The notes under the pieces are model-generated. The model did not search any database, was not told the DNA's origin, and saw only the letters and a list, made by a program, of their open reading frames with translations. A program made the translations under genes and the position numbers. Shown piece by piece: positions 45,301 to 56,364 of a DNA stretch of 64,000 nt. This stretch comes from Skeletonema tropicum. Its lineage: Eukaryota; Bacillariophyta; Thalassiosirophyceae; Thalassiosirales; Thalassiosiraceae. Within the stretch, counting starts at the first letter, position 1. The number at the start of each line of letters is the position of its first letter. The DNA lies in contig CM074128.1 of assembly GCA_037178625.1 (NCBI GenBank), positions 372,001-436,000 of the forward strand, in the 5' to 3' direction.

Positions 45301-48300
45301 CCACATTCTTTGCCGTAAAAATGTCGGAAATATTCTGCGCATAGCGTCGTGGGAGTCGGAAGACATAGCAAAGGACCTTCTTCAAAATGAAGTGCAATTC
45401 GAAGGCACCAGCTTTGTCTTAGCAGTAGTCAGTGATTTCCTGCGGGTACTTCGTGAGAATTTCGAGGCAAACAAGTGGAGTAATTCATTTTCGGTATTTA
45501 TACAATCTCTTCCGGCATTGATGGAAGGTGGTGTGATCGAAGACGAAGACTTGCTTCTTAATCTTCGTTTGTTTGTCCTCCTCAATGTCTTCATAATTGT
45601 TGATGTTGGTGAGACGTCAGTGTCGAGAATAGTTGGCTTCATTACAGAGGTAGAGGGCAGCAAATCGAAGGATATTGCAACGGTGTCGGGATGCCTCGAT
45701 CTTATGAATAATTCAATGGGTGAGGCACTAGAGAAAACAGGAGATGCACAAGACCAGCTTCTGCGGGTATTTTATTCGCCTTGGTGGCTCAATGTCTTAT
45801 CTGACAAAGTCTACAACGATGACACAATCTTTTTGATAGGTGCAATCAAGCAAAGGCGTGAGTATCTCAATGGGCAGATGACAGTTGTCCATCTTCGAAA
45901 TGTTCTCACCGTTCGTCGAAGAAATGGAAGTAGAGCTACACTTCCCACGAGTAGTTTCCTACCGGCCACAGTCTTACATCTTTCATGCGAATTGAATGCA
46001 ACACATAACGAGAGCTTTTCAGAGTCTGGAGACAGAGTTGGTATGCCTCACTTTGTCCCGCATTGGTTGTTCACTGAAGGTGTCAGCACTCCACCTCTGC
46101 CTCCCGGCCCTGTTGATGAAGTGAACTGGTATCTCAGGAACTATCACAACTGTTTTGAAGACTGCCCGTTGGCAAATGCTGTTTTTGACATTATTTTCAG
46201 AGAGTTGCTGCAGAAGGCGAGGAGCATCAATTCAGATGAGTTGCTGGTCATGTTCCAAGCATCCATCCAGGAGCAGAAAGAAGTCAACCAAGCCACCAAT
46301 GCTCGCCTTAAGCGCTGTTCCGGACAAGCAGGCCTTCATGGTCCTGTTTCAGTGAAGGGATGTTATGTTCGCGCCTTAGAAACTGATGCTATCCTCTTGA
46401 CGTTTGTTTGCAAGGTCGCAGAAGAATTGTCAATCTCATCTCGATCATTTGCGCTAGAGGGGGTGAACGCAGTCTGTGCCTCGCGTATTCTGAACGGTAT
46501 CATGCCACAATTTCGATGGTCTGATTTATTCTTCAAGGTAATTATGAGGCTGCAAGGAAGTGGTCATTTGGCAAATCTGCTGTCAGAAAGTGGTCCGTTG
46601 CATAGCTTTGAATGGTGCCAGCAATGGATGCGAGGGTTGTCTTCTCATCGGCAGGATGTTGAGATACGCTTGAGACGCGCAGAGACTGCTTTGAGAGAAG
46701 CAGAAATCGATGAAGAGAACAAGGAACGACGCTTCCGAAGATGTCCTCTTTGTAATGAAATGTTTGAAGTGGATCAGGCCAATTGTGGCGAGTTCTATTG
46801 TGGCAGAGATGCGCATGGTGCAAACGGGGGGCCATCCGTTGGTGGACGGCCTGTTCGAGGAGGTTATGGATGCGGTGGGCGCTTTCGTTTGGCAGAAGCT
46901 GTTCCCTATACAAGAGATGAAAATCTGCTTGAGCCTCTTCGTAATGAACTTCGGGCGAGTCATATCCTGTTCGAAGCTTCCAATCGAGGTGCTGAGCTCT
47001 GGACTAAAGCGGAGCGAATGATTATTCCTCCCTTTTCATTTCATTTACAAAACGAGGAAGGAACCTGCATGTCATCAAAGATTTTCAGTGTTTCCCTGGT
47101 CGATCATCTTCGACAGAGTATTGAAGGAGACGATATCCGCAGGCTCGCCGATATCCGCAGGCTCGCCAAGTTTCTCGACAAGCTGCCCAAGCTGGAGCAC
47201 GTATCTTGTCTCCCAGACCTGATAGAGGTGAGTTCACTGGTTCTAATATTATCCACGCGATTGAAATCTACGCTAACCAAAACTATTGCTATTCTAGTTC
47301 TACATATTTATCCACAAGACCTTCCGTCACGTTGTTACAAAGGAAGAATCCTATAACATGAAACTTCGAGACATTATGGATGAGCGTCTGCTTAGAGCAC
47401 GTTTCGGGGTCGTTCATGCTTCCCATCTTTACAACTTATGGTTGAGGGTGGTGGAGAAGGTCAACTCATTTGTCGCTGCTAATGAAAGTCAAGTCACTTT
47501 TGAATGCGAAGAGGTGACAGTGCCATTTTCCGACTTGAGAGATTCTTCTCTAATTCAAGTACTAAGCGAGGCAAAGCATCCAAGCGATGGTCAGGATACC
47601 TTATTTCTTGTGATTAATGACCTGTTGATGAGGTACAACAGTTTCATCGTTTCTGTCAGCACATTCAAAGTGACAAGGTCTGCGAACGATGAGTCAGAAG
47701 AAATTCATCCCAGGTCCTTGGTAAGAGGGAGCAAAAATAGCATTGCGGTAAAGGCTGTCACAGAAGACGTTGCGTCAACACTTACAAATTTGATCGAAAG
47801 TTTTTGGGAAGATGGGTCTTTCGCACTGGAAGGCCTGCTCGGAGCTATCGAGCGAGAATTAGATATCGTTGGTTCATTGCAGACAGTTATGGCTCCATCA
47901 AGTTCCTTACGGGAAAGGTTTGCGTTCAGGGACTGTTCAGCTGGCCACGATGAAATGGAAGAAGGCTATGAATGCTTTTTCAGTCCGCACAAGCGGTTTT
48001 ACTTTGCACAACGCGAGGATTGGATGCTCTACGAAGACGCACGAGACAAAGCTCTGAAAAAATGCAGTGGTGGTAAAGATGACATTTGCAGTATTCGGCA
48101 CAAAATGATTGTGACCTTTCAAAGCCTTAGTCATGGTGAGTGGTCGAGTCTTTTAGAGGGGATGAGGAATACACTAGACGGACTGGATTTAAGTAATGCA
48201 CAAGAGTTTGGCGAGGCAATGAAACTACTCGGCATTGATTCATTGCAAACAGTGGGATTCCCCGCGATGGATGGAGCAGGATCAGTTCTTATTCAAAGGT

Positions 48301-49397
48301 TATGCGAGGATGATATTGTCGAATTCATAGACGTCTGCGGAGAGCAACTGGCATCAGAAGCATACACATACAACCGGCTGCCCAGTCGTCTATCCGAACC
48401 GATTTTACCAGACGTGAGGGAGTCCCTGGAAAGTAATATCCATCAGCTGCTGCAAATTAAATCAAGCAAGGAAGTTCACGACGAAATCCAAGCATTCTGT
48501 GTGGACATTTTGTCTTTCTACGAGCCACACATTATTACTGTTTCCGAGCAATCGAACGAGCCTTTGGAGTCGTACCTCCGAAGAAATAATGCATGGGACA
48601 ATACTGATAGCATCTGCGCTGCTCTTCCAGGCAACTTGGGTATCCGCAACTATATTGATATCCGCAAAGTCTTTCACCAACAGAAATTGAAGCTCCGACA
48701 GACTGAAGATGGCGAGAACAAATCAGATTCTGAGGTTCCCCCCGATCTTGACACTCCTGATTCCAATGCTTGGAAATGGGTCGCAAGGCCTAGCCGCAAC
48801 ACAGGAGCTGAAGAAGACATCCATCAGGGCATATTTGACAGACTATGGTTTGAAGAGGCCATAAAGCCAAGTGACGTTGACGACACCCCCAATGTGATTG
48901 AGGAGGAAGCGTGCCAAACAGCCTCAGGAGATTACGAAGACGCTGTAACTCCCTTGGATGAAGGAAGTGTTGAAGATGAGGTTGACGCAATACTAGATTT
49001 AGGGGTTGAAGAAGAAGAAGAAGAAGAGAAGAAATTTGAACCTGTGGAAGAGGCAAAAGAAGCAGACGAAGTGGCTGTCGAAGCTGTTCGTGATTCGAAT
49101 GAATCAGCTGCAAACGCCGGCCTTTCTGCACATCATTCAGCAGTGGAGAATATAACAGGCAGCAAAGTTGTTCAAGAAGCAGGAGAGATTCCCGGTGTAG
49201 TGGAGAAGAAGCAGCGACAGATGATAGCTATAGCTGTTGTTGCATTTGTGATGTTATTCACTGCCCTTGTTTACATGTATAGTTATTTAGCCTTGGATTA
49301 TGGGGCTGCGGTAGGTGAGATTAATGGTAATGATTCTGACGAGTGCAAGAACGATGCCATGGCTGAAATGACATTAGATTCAATGAATGTAGGCTAA
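33301..49397 (+). CDS. Giant RNF213-like AAA+ protein with PA-like, vWA, zinc-cluster and membrane segments
   Basis: Seven exons (33301-38157, 38248-39264, 39344-41773, 41851-42420, 42491-43734, 43807-47227, 47298-49397) join in phase at GT-AG sites to give about 5,212 residues. The N-terminus has two protease-associated-like segments (about 30-270). A P-loop, TPGSGKTR, lies near 1744. A vWA domain follows with FVLDKSGSMRS (near 1920) and VVCLTDGES. Two AAA+ modules follow: GETGVSKT (2319) with VVFLDEINTA, and GPPGCSKTLA (2762) with VFMDEAGLPEEERESLKVLH, a strongly RNF213-like block, then LPAPFLNRFEKFQLKIDD. A zinc cluster CPLCNEMF...CGEFYCGRDAH is near 4352 and a membrane segment (IAIAVVAFVMLFTALVYMY) near 5155. 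RNF213 is a dynein-like AAA+ E3 ubiquitin ligase; vWA and membrane anchor are additions here. Role unknown. Confidence 0.85.
47132..47167 (+). repeat. 18 bp in-frame tandem duplication in exon 6
   Basis: GATATCCGCAGGCTCGCC occurs twice in a row without mismatch, duplicating DIRRLA in the giant protein. It looks recent because the copies are identical. Confidence 0.85.
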
Positions 49398-49559
49398 GCT
49401 TAGTAGGGATTGTCTTGACAAGCAGTAGAAGTGAATATACTTATATTGGGTGATTTCAATGCAGAGCCAGATAGTGCATCTGTGGGATCGATACTCGGCG
49501 AGAAGGGCGAAAGCATAGGATGCGACGATCCTGTGCTATCGTATCACGAATATGCATTA
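49398..49559. other. 3' flank of the giant gene
   Basis: No gene is seen. It leads directly into degenerate satellite sequence. Confidence 0.3.
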
Positions 49560-50230
49560 ATGTGATATCTACAATATGATTGAATGTGGTGCAGCCGGCC
49601 TGCCCAGATTGGACCTCATCAGGCCAGCTACGACGTTGTCGCATCGCTTATACGACCGCAATCCGTAGCAGCGCTAGTGTGCTTCTTTACTATCGCCACC
49701 AAGGATAATGAGACTCTAGAAGCGGCTCATGTGCATATTGACAGCGTCAGCAAATGACAGAGTATGGTGCTGCCGGCGAGCCCACAATGGACCCATAAAT
49801 CAGCTGTAAGTTTGTAGCATCGCTTTTATGCCTGCAATCCGTCTGGGCAGTGTTAATGAGCTTTTTTACTATCGCCGCCGAGTATAACAGGCCAATAGAA
49901 TTGTCTCATGCGCAAATTGACGACGATATGGCCGATTGTGGTGTTAGTGTGGTCCTTCTGGCCGGCCAGCCCACACTTACCTGCCAGGTAGATTGACATT
50001 TTAGCATAGCTACGAGAAACGTGCAACTTCCTTCCGAGCACTCTTAGTGCCTGGATACTATCGCCACCAAGTATCATGGGCACCCGATGAGGCGAGTGAC
50101 GACGACAGATACATACGGTGAATATGGTGCTGCCGGCACTGGACCTCCCAGATGAGGGGGATGGGCATAAGATTGTAGCATCGCTTCTACCTGCTTCTAC
50201 GTAAACCTTCGTCTTGGTAGTGCTAATAAT
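49560..50230 (+). repeat. Degenerate second array of the ~186 bp satellite
   Basis: About three and a half diverged units share blocks with the array at 8.6-10.6 kb: GCATCGCTT, AGAAGCGGCTCATG, GACGACGATA, GGTGCTGCCGGC and GGGCAGTG. The marker equivalents lie at about 49699, 49880 and 50069, so the period (181 and 189 bp) is also the same. Units carry more substitutions and deletions than the first array. Confidence 0.8.
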
Positions 50231-50405
50231 TTGCTTATACCTCGAGCAGCGAGCTGTTTATGAGGTACTTACTCATTACTCATGATTTGCTGAAAGAGCG
50301 AGAGTCAGATAAGTAGATTGTGCCTGAAAATGAGATGACTTAGCCCAGATTTAGGGGACAACATGGGCAGTTTTCTGGGCGTTTTTACAAATAGGGGGAC
50401 AAACT

Positions 50406-51078
50406 TAGCGTAATGGAATTTCAAAAGGGTGAAATTTCACTACTGCAACTTTCGTGAAATTTACAGGGTGAAAGTTGCACCAATTTTGGCCAACAATGAA
50501 ATTTCACAAAAATTCTGGCGCGAACGGATGGTACTGAACCAACACGTAGCACAAAAATAACCTAAGACCCTTCATTCCACCAACCACCAAACCCCAAAGA
50601 ACACCACGCACCATCCAGATGATGAGTTTGTCAACTCAGCGGAGAGTAACTCTTCACCAAAATGCTGGCGACTAACAATGCAGTATTACTTATTCCTTCG
50701 TAGTAATTCAGCTTACATGCGTGTTCCTGCATTGGCATGTACCAGATGATTTTGGGCGCGGATGGCTCTTATTTTGGGTGCGGGTATGTGCACAAATCAA
50801 CTTTTGAAGGATAGGAATAGGATGAAGGATCCAACTGGTGTTGCACTTCTTCGAGGGAAGGAAAACCTCCGTCATATCATGGATGCGAAGAAGATGCTTG
50901 GAAAGAAGCTTGCTGACAGTCTCTCTTAGAGTGATGTGTTGACTGCAGAGTGCAAAGTATTACGACTATCTCAGGATAAGCTAGAGTGAAATTTAATCCC
51001 TTGAAATTTCTGAAATTTCTGAAATTTCAACCTGCAATTTTCAACCCCCTCCAAAAATGGTGAAATTCCATTACGCTA
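50406..51078. mobile_element. hAT-like MITE with 18 bp inverted ends and 8 bp target duplication
   Basis: The element begins TAGCGTAATGGAATTTCA and ends with its perfect reverse complement. It is flanked on both sides by GACAAACT (50398-50405 and 51079-51086). An 8 bp target duplication and ends of the form YARNG are hallmarks of the hAT superfamily. The 673 bp interior contains many GAAATTTC words arranged as imperfect sub-terminal inverted repeats. A short coding-like piece (LLRGKENLRHIMDAKKMLGK, about 50845-50905) may be captured or leftover transposase sequence. There is no intact transposase, so it is non-autonomous. Confidence 0.88.
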
Positions 51079-51377
51079 GACAAACTGGCCTTTTTTCTCA
51101 AAATAAATGTGTTTTAGTTTGGATGATCACGCGCAATTTGTTAGGCTCGCGTTTCTATGCCAGCGCAGTTTTGGTTTTGAGTTCAACTTTGTCCCCTGAT
51201 TTTCTACGCACTCGTGTACGAGTTCCAAACGTAACGTGCATGCTAAATGCCAAAACACCTCCCCTTCTTCATCCTTCCTCTCCCCCGCCGCAGCGCCGCA
51301 GCAGAACAAAAAACAGTGAGAGAATAAGTAGACCAAGCCGTCAGCCGCCGCATTAGAAATTACACTCCCCAGCCATC

Positions 51378-52816
51378 ATGCCTACTACTGCTAGTAAAAG
51401 GGGGGCGCCACACATTGTGCAACAGGGTGCATTGTGGCACCACCTATTTCCTCAATTTGTCTTCGTGCTAGTTGGACTTCGCCCGGCATGTTGAACCGCT
51501 ACATCAAGATTGCCGATGCTGGTGATGAACACGTTGGAAAGGTGGTTTGTGGTAGGGATAGACTGGGTGTTGGTTTTGCGGAGTCACAGCCATACTTCGA
51601 TTTCAGTGACTTTGACGGAGCAGAATATGCCGCCCGGCATGCTGCTGTAAATGCTTGGATTAAGGCTCGTATGCCCGTGGAGGCACGCTCAAATGAGGCT
51701 GTATTTTTACTGTTTAAGGCATGCATTGCATCGCTTGTGTATCACAAGAAGAAGGGGAACCTTGACTCAATGCATTCAAATTGTCCACTGCGCACAAGCA
51801 TTTTCTGGATCGAGGATGTTCCATTCGCTGATTGTGTGACAACGAAGTATCCTTGGAACAAGACAGATGACACGCCAGAGCTTACTGGTATACCTCCAGA
51901 TGTTGCTTTGTTGGTAAAGGTGCAGAGCTTGAAGGAAGAGCTAGCCAAGATGAAAGAGGATCTCAAGGAATCATTCAAAGACATCTTAGTAAATCATCTA
52001 GATTCAAGAAATGTTGGAGGAACAAACTTTACGCAATCAACCATCATCATGGAGAAGCTGGATGCGCTACTAGAGAAAGCTGGAAACATTTATGAGCGCC
52101 CCATTGGTAGGACCCGCCGTCCCTTCGACGACGACGACGAGGAAGAAGACAATGATGTTGATGATTTAGTGGTAGAATACGACATTGCAGCAGAGGAACC
52201 TACGTTGGATGGTGTGGATAAGGCTGCGGTCACCCCGTTGGTCAAAGAGGCGCTTGCAAAGAAGCGAAGAGAGGAGATGCTTCAGCAGCGGAAGTGGTCG
52301 ATGGGGGTGAGTTCTGAAGGCATTTTGACTCCTCTTCCTCCAGATTTTACTTTTCCCCAGATGAACATGAACGGATTGATCACCAAGTGGTTTCTTGGGG
52401 ATAAAAAGAACAACATACCACCGTATCGACTCCTCCACGCTAACAATAATTTCATCGAACACGTTAAAAATGGAAAGAGGGACATCTCGAAGATGGGTAA
52501 AGTAATGGAGAAGGTAAAGCACTTTGGAATGACAGTGGATGCTTGGCCGTCGGATGGTAAGTGGGATGGTAGCAAGGTGGCGACGCTGTACTCGAAAGTT
52601 TGGCCTCTTTTAGATCCGTACCTCGTAACGCAAGGGAAGCACGGAGCAAAGAGCGCGGCAAAAAGTAGTAGGGAGCAGAACAGTTGGAGAACATGCTACA
52701 ACAAAATGGTGGATAGATGATTGTTGAAGGGTGGCAAGAAGCGTAAGGCGAAAAAGACAAACAATGCACCGGTAGAACCCCAACAGAAGAAGAGGAAGCA
52801 AGAATATTTAGTTTAA
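51378..52816 (+). pseudogene. Crypton-like tyrosine recombinase, 5'-truncated with two lesions
   Basis: The main open frame (51434-52720) encodes the C-terminal part of a protein like the tyrosine recombinases of Crypton elements. KGGATHCATGC then ICLRASWTSPGMLNRYI, with the Trp and candidate nucleophile Tyr, is followed by AGDEHVGKVVCG. Then come a coiled-coil region, an acidic stretch and a C-terminal domain (PPYRLLHANNNFIEHVK to KVWPLLDPYL) that may be the GCR1_C-type DNA-binding part. The frame upstream is broken at a G6 run (51400-51405): the ATG at 51378 reads into ASKRG but is one base out of frame. A TGA at 52718 interrupts the frame, which otherwise continues for 31 very basic residues to a TAA at about 52816. 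The N-terminal recombinase half is missing. Confidence 0.55.
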
Positions 52817-53377
52817 TATAATATATGTGAATTTGTTCGTTCCATTTGATATAATATTGATCGATATTGACTTTCATTCCAATCTTTTCCTGCATTATGC
52901 GTGTGGGTATTTCAGTAGGGTTATTGGTGGGAGCCCTTTTCCTGCATTATGTTGTGTGGGTTTTTCAGTAGGGTTCGTGGTGGGTTGGGCTCCCTCCTGG
53001 TTTTGTCTCCCCTTTTTGAAGATGTCTGTACTTCACCCGTCAAGGTCCCTTTTGTCCCCTTATTCTCATGAAACAATATGTACACGTCAGCAATGGCTTA
53101 CATATTGATTTAGCTAATGTGACATTAAGTTGACGTCATCGCAGCCCACCCTCCACGACTCGACTTCCTGTCTTGCCTTTTGAATTTGAATTTGATTTTT
53201 GGGACGACCTTCCATCATTGTTTATATTGTTGCATGTTATTGTGTACCATAAGTACGATAGTTGCAAGTCAACAGGGGACAGGGAATCCATAATATTATT
53301 ACCTCGGCATCGCATTGTAGCTTTGGCTGCTGGCTTTACAGAGAATAACTCATAATCTACACACTCACGAAAATATA
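52817..53377. repeat. Intergenic region with ~52 bp tandem duplication
   Basis: Two adjacent, slightly diverged copies of a block with TTTCCTGCATTATG, GTGTGGGT and TTCAGTAGGGTT lie at about 52885-52935 and 52936-52990. No gene is seen; the last 300 bp may be promoter of the ankyrin-BTB gene. Confidence 0.6.
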
Positions 53378-54509
53378 ATGCATCACCCGGGAGATATTGT
53401 CGATGCAATCGTATCATCTAGCCCAGATAGCGTAAAAGCTCTCATTGATCAGGGCTACAAAATCAATACTCCGTTACCCCATTATTCCACCTACAATTTC
53501 AACACGAGTAGAGTCAGCGATGACTTTGTGCCGAAGATGGAGGAAATTGTTGCACTGGACACAATCAACACAGGTGCACGAGCATATCCTCTCCATATAG
53601 CAATTGTTTCCCTCTACAAAGCTGCCGCAAGGATAGTGCATAAATATTCTTCAGGGCAGTGCTTAGAAATAATAAAAATTCTTCTCCGTAACGGAGCCGA
53701 CTGGAAGCTTGGGTGTAAAAACCTTTTGATCTTGAATCTCAGTGGTTACCATTGGGTATGTTTCCCAGAACATCCGGGACGGAATCAACCTATACACCTT
53801 GCAATGTTTCTGAAGAAGTATCAAGATTGCAATTCAAACGAGTGTATGGACAAGGTGATCCGACTTCTACAACAAAAAGTGAACAGAGAGACCGAAAACC
53901 CTGTTTCTCTCAAAACTGCTGCAGTATTAGAGAGCGTAGCAAATACCTACAAGAGCATGCTTTTTTTCTGAAGACTTCTCTGATGTTACATTTCAATGTA
54001 GCGATGGGGTGTCTATTCCTGCTCACAAGAATATCCTTGCAGCTTCTTCGCCCTACTTTGAGGCTGCATTCAAAGGTAATTGGGCAGAGAATAATCCTGA
54101 AGGGATCTGGCCAACTACTCACAGCTCAAGCATGATGAAGTCTTTCTTGACTTTGATTTATACCGGCTCTAAGGAGGAGTGTCAAAAAATTCTCAAGAAC
54201 AATGAAAACGATCCTATTGGATTATTGGACCTTGCTTGTGAGTACAACATGAAGCCTCTTGTGCTCATCTCTATCGATAACTGCATCAAGCACCTCAAAC
54301 TCGACAACGTCCGAATGATGATGTAAAGTGCCCAAAGACATTCTTGCGAGCAGCTCAAGAAAGCCTCTTTTGAATATATCAAAGCAAATGCCACGAAGGC
54401 ATTGATGAGTCCAGACATGGTCAGTTTAGCGACAGAAGATCCTGAGTTGTGGGCAGAGCTTGGAACGTTTTTGAATGGGAAGCGACCTCGCGCAAATAAT
54501 GATGAATAG
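53378..54509 (+). pseudogene. Ankyrin-BTB/POZ gene with a frameshift and an in-frame stop
   Basis: The first frame (53378-53971) encodes about 197 residues with ankyrin-like pieces (SPDSVKALIDQGYKINTPL, YPLHIAIVSLY, CLEIIKILLRNGADWKLG, QPIHLAMFLKKY). It ends in a T7 run (about 53960-53966). Removing one T from the reading would open straight into a BTB/POZ domain (SEDFSDVTFQCSDGVSIPAH, ILAASSPYFEAAFKGNW, FLTLIYTG, LLDLACEYNMKPL). A TAA at about 54324 then interrupts, after which the same frame continues with a BACK-like helix (QLKKASFEYIKANATKALM) to a TAG at 54507. Proteins of this type are usually Cullin-3 E3 adaptors. Two lesions suggest a pseudogene, or an error at the homopolymer plus a true early stop. 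Confidence 0.7.
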
Positions 54510-55049
54510 GAGAGTATGATCTCATTCACGCTGAGCCACAAATGGGAGATCACGAGTTTAGGTCGGGACACTTGCAATGTTCAAGTGCAATGACGTCGAT
54601 GGAGTAGTTGTTACGATTGATGATTGATCCTTGTTCACGATCAATCACACTTCCATGGATATATTGTTAGTTCACATAATATAGAGATAAACTTGTAGTG
54701 GTCAATCTGAAGAGTAACTGTAGCACAGGCAGTTATGGTTATTCCTGAAGGGTACCTTAATAGATGCATTGTTCATTCGTTGCTCATGCAAAAAAGGCAA
54801 GAGCTGGGTGGGAGAAGGTGGAGAGCGCTGAGCGAGCCCCTTCTTTAAACAAATCGATCTCTGCGCCATCCACCGCCAACCGCACTTCTGCTTTCAGTGA
54901 CCAACATGTTGAAGAAATCCTGTGGATAACCTGAGCTCGGACTATCGTACTAGTCGCAACCAAACCTGGAAGTACTCGATCAAGTCTTGAGGGTGGACTT
55001 TAAGACCAGCTAAAGTCATCAGTTCGATCTTATTCATTGTATAGGCAGT
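54510..55049. other. Intergenic region
   Basis: Nothing recognisable; probably 5' flank of the SDR gene. Confidence 0.3.
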
Positions 55050-56207
55050 ATGAAAAAGTGTTCTATAACCACAATTATCTCCCACCTCTTGCTCTTGTGC
55101 AGCTCCACCGCTGCATTTAGCGCCACCAACGCACCCACAAATGCCGTCGACACATATACCTCTCCAGATCTTTCATCTCGGGTGGCAATCGTCACTGGCA
55201 GCAGCCGAGGAATCGGCAAGGGCATTGCTCTTGAGCTAGGTAGGGCAGGCATGACAGTCTACGTCGCCTCACGAAGTTCTCGCTCTGGATCAATATCAAC
55301 AGAACGCGACCTTGGGAGCTTTGAAGATTGTACAGTGGAACGAACGGCCGAAGAGATCAATGAAATGAGTGGAAATGGAAAAGGCATCGCGATACCTATG
55401 GATGTGTCTAATGATGTTGAAATTGCTCAACTAGTGCAAAAAGTACAAGAGGAATCTGGTCGATTGGATGTACTAATTTGTAGTGCCTTCACTACACCAC
55501 CCAATCTAACAGATGCATCCTTCCGTGATGAGTTTTGGAAACAAGATGCAGGTAGTGGAGCTATGTGGGATGCTTGTCATGGAGTGGGATTGCGTGGTGC
55601 CTACATGGCATGCTGCGAAAGTGTGCCATTAATGATTGATACTGCAAAGAAACATACAGGGACGAGACCTCTGATTGGAATAATATCAAGTTTCGGTGGA
55701 AAGAGCTACACATTTAATGTTGCATACGGGGTGGGCAAGGCAGCAGCGGATAGATTGGCCTCTGACATGTCAGTGCAACTATCGAAATACAATGTTGATA
55801 CGGTGGCATTGTATCCCGGACTTGTCAAAACAGAAGGCAATATTGAAATGGATAAGAGAGGAGAGTGGGAAGAAGCATCGGGAGGCTTTGACTTAGCAAT
55901 GGGTGAAACACCGCGATTCTCAGGTCGTGCGATGGCTCTTTTAGCGGCAAATTCAGATATGATGAAGGAACGATCAGGCAAAGTTGTGGTCGTTTCAGAG
56001 CTGGCGAAGGAGTTGGGGTTCACCGATGAAGATGGAAGATTGCCATCAAGTATTAGAAGCTTGAAATTTATACTGCCAAACTTTGTGTTTCCGCAAATTG
56101 AAAAGGAAAGTGGTTCACCGCTGCCAAGTTGGATCACTGACAATGTACCAGATTATCTGCTGCCATGGTCAACTTTTTCAGGAGGACCCCCTCCTGAGGT
56201 TGAGTAG
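55050..56207 (+). CDS. Plastid-type short-chain dehydrogenase/reductase, DHRS1-like
   Basis: Intronless, 385 residues. A signal peptide (MKKCSITTIISHLLLLCSSTAAF) ends in an Ala-Ala-Phe plastid-type junction. The Rossmann-fold SDR signature follows: TGSSRGIGKGIALELGRAG (cofactor loop), MDVSND, a SGRLDVLICSAF segment in place of the usual NNAG, IISSFGG (catalytic Ser) and YGVGKAAADRLASDM (catalytic Tyr and Lys, near residue 227), then ALYPGLVKTEG. Overall order and the C-terminal part resemble DHRS1-type SDRs of the classical family. Classical SDRs use NAD(P)H to reduce carbonyls; substrate unknown. The C-terminus is longer than usual by about 40 residues. Confidence 0.85.
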   Translation: MKKCSITTIISHLLLLCSSTAAFSATNAPTNAVDTYTSPDLSSRVAIVTGSSRGIGKGIALELGRAGMTVYVASRSSRSGSISTERDLGSFEDCTVERTAEEINEMSGNGKGIAIPMDVSNDVEIAQLVQKVQEESGRLDVLICSAFTTPPNLTDASFRDEFWKQDAGSGAMWDACHGVGLRGAYMACCESVPLMIDTAKKHTGTRPLIGIISSFGGKSYTFNVAYGVGKAAADRLASDMSVQLSKYNVDTVALYPGLVKTEGNIEMDKRGEWEEASGGFDLAMGETPRFSGRAMALLAANSDMMKERSGKVVVVSELAKELGFTDEDGRLPSSIRSLKFILPNFVFPQIEKESGSPLPSWITDNVPDYLLPWSTFSGGPPPEVE

Positions 56208-56364
56208 ATGTGAACTCGAGACTATTAAATCTGAAGTTGTTCATCAAATGGTAACACTTACTAATCTCTACTATACATTCACATTGCACTTTGCCACTTC
56301 TACTGTCCATCTTTGCTCTCATAAATCATTCACATGTATTCCTATACAGCGGCATTTATGTGTA

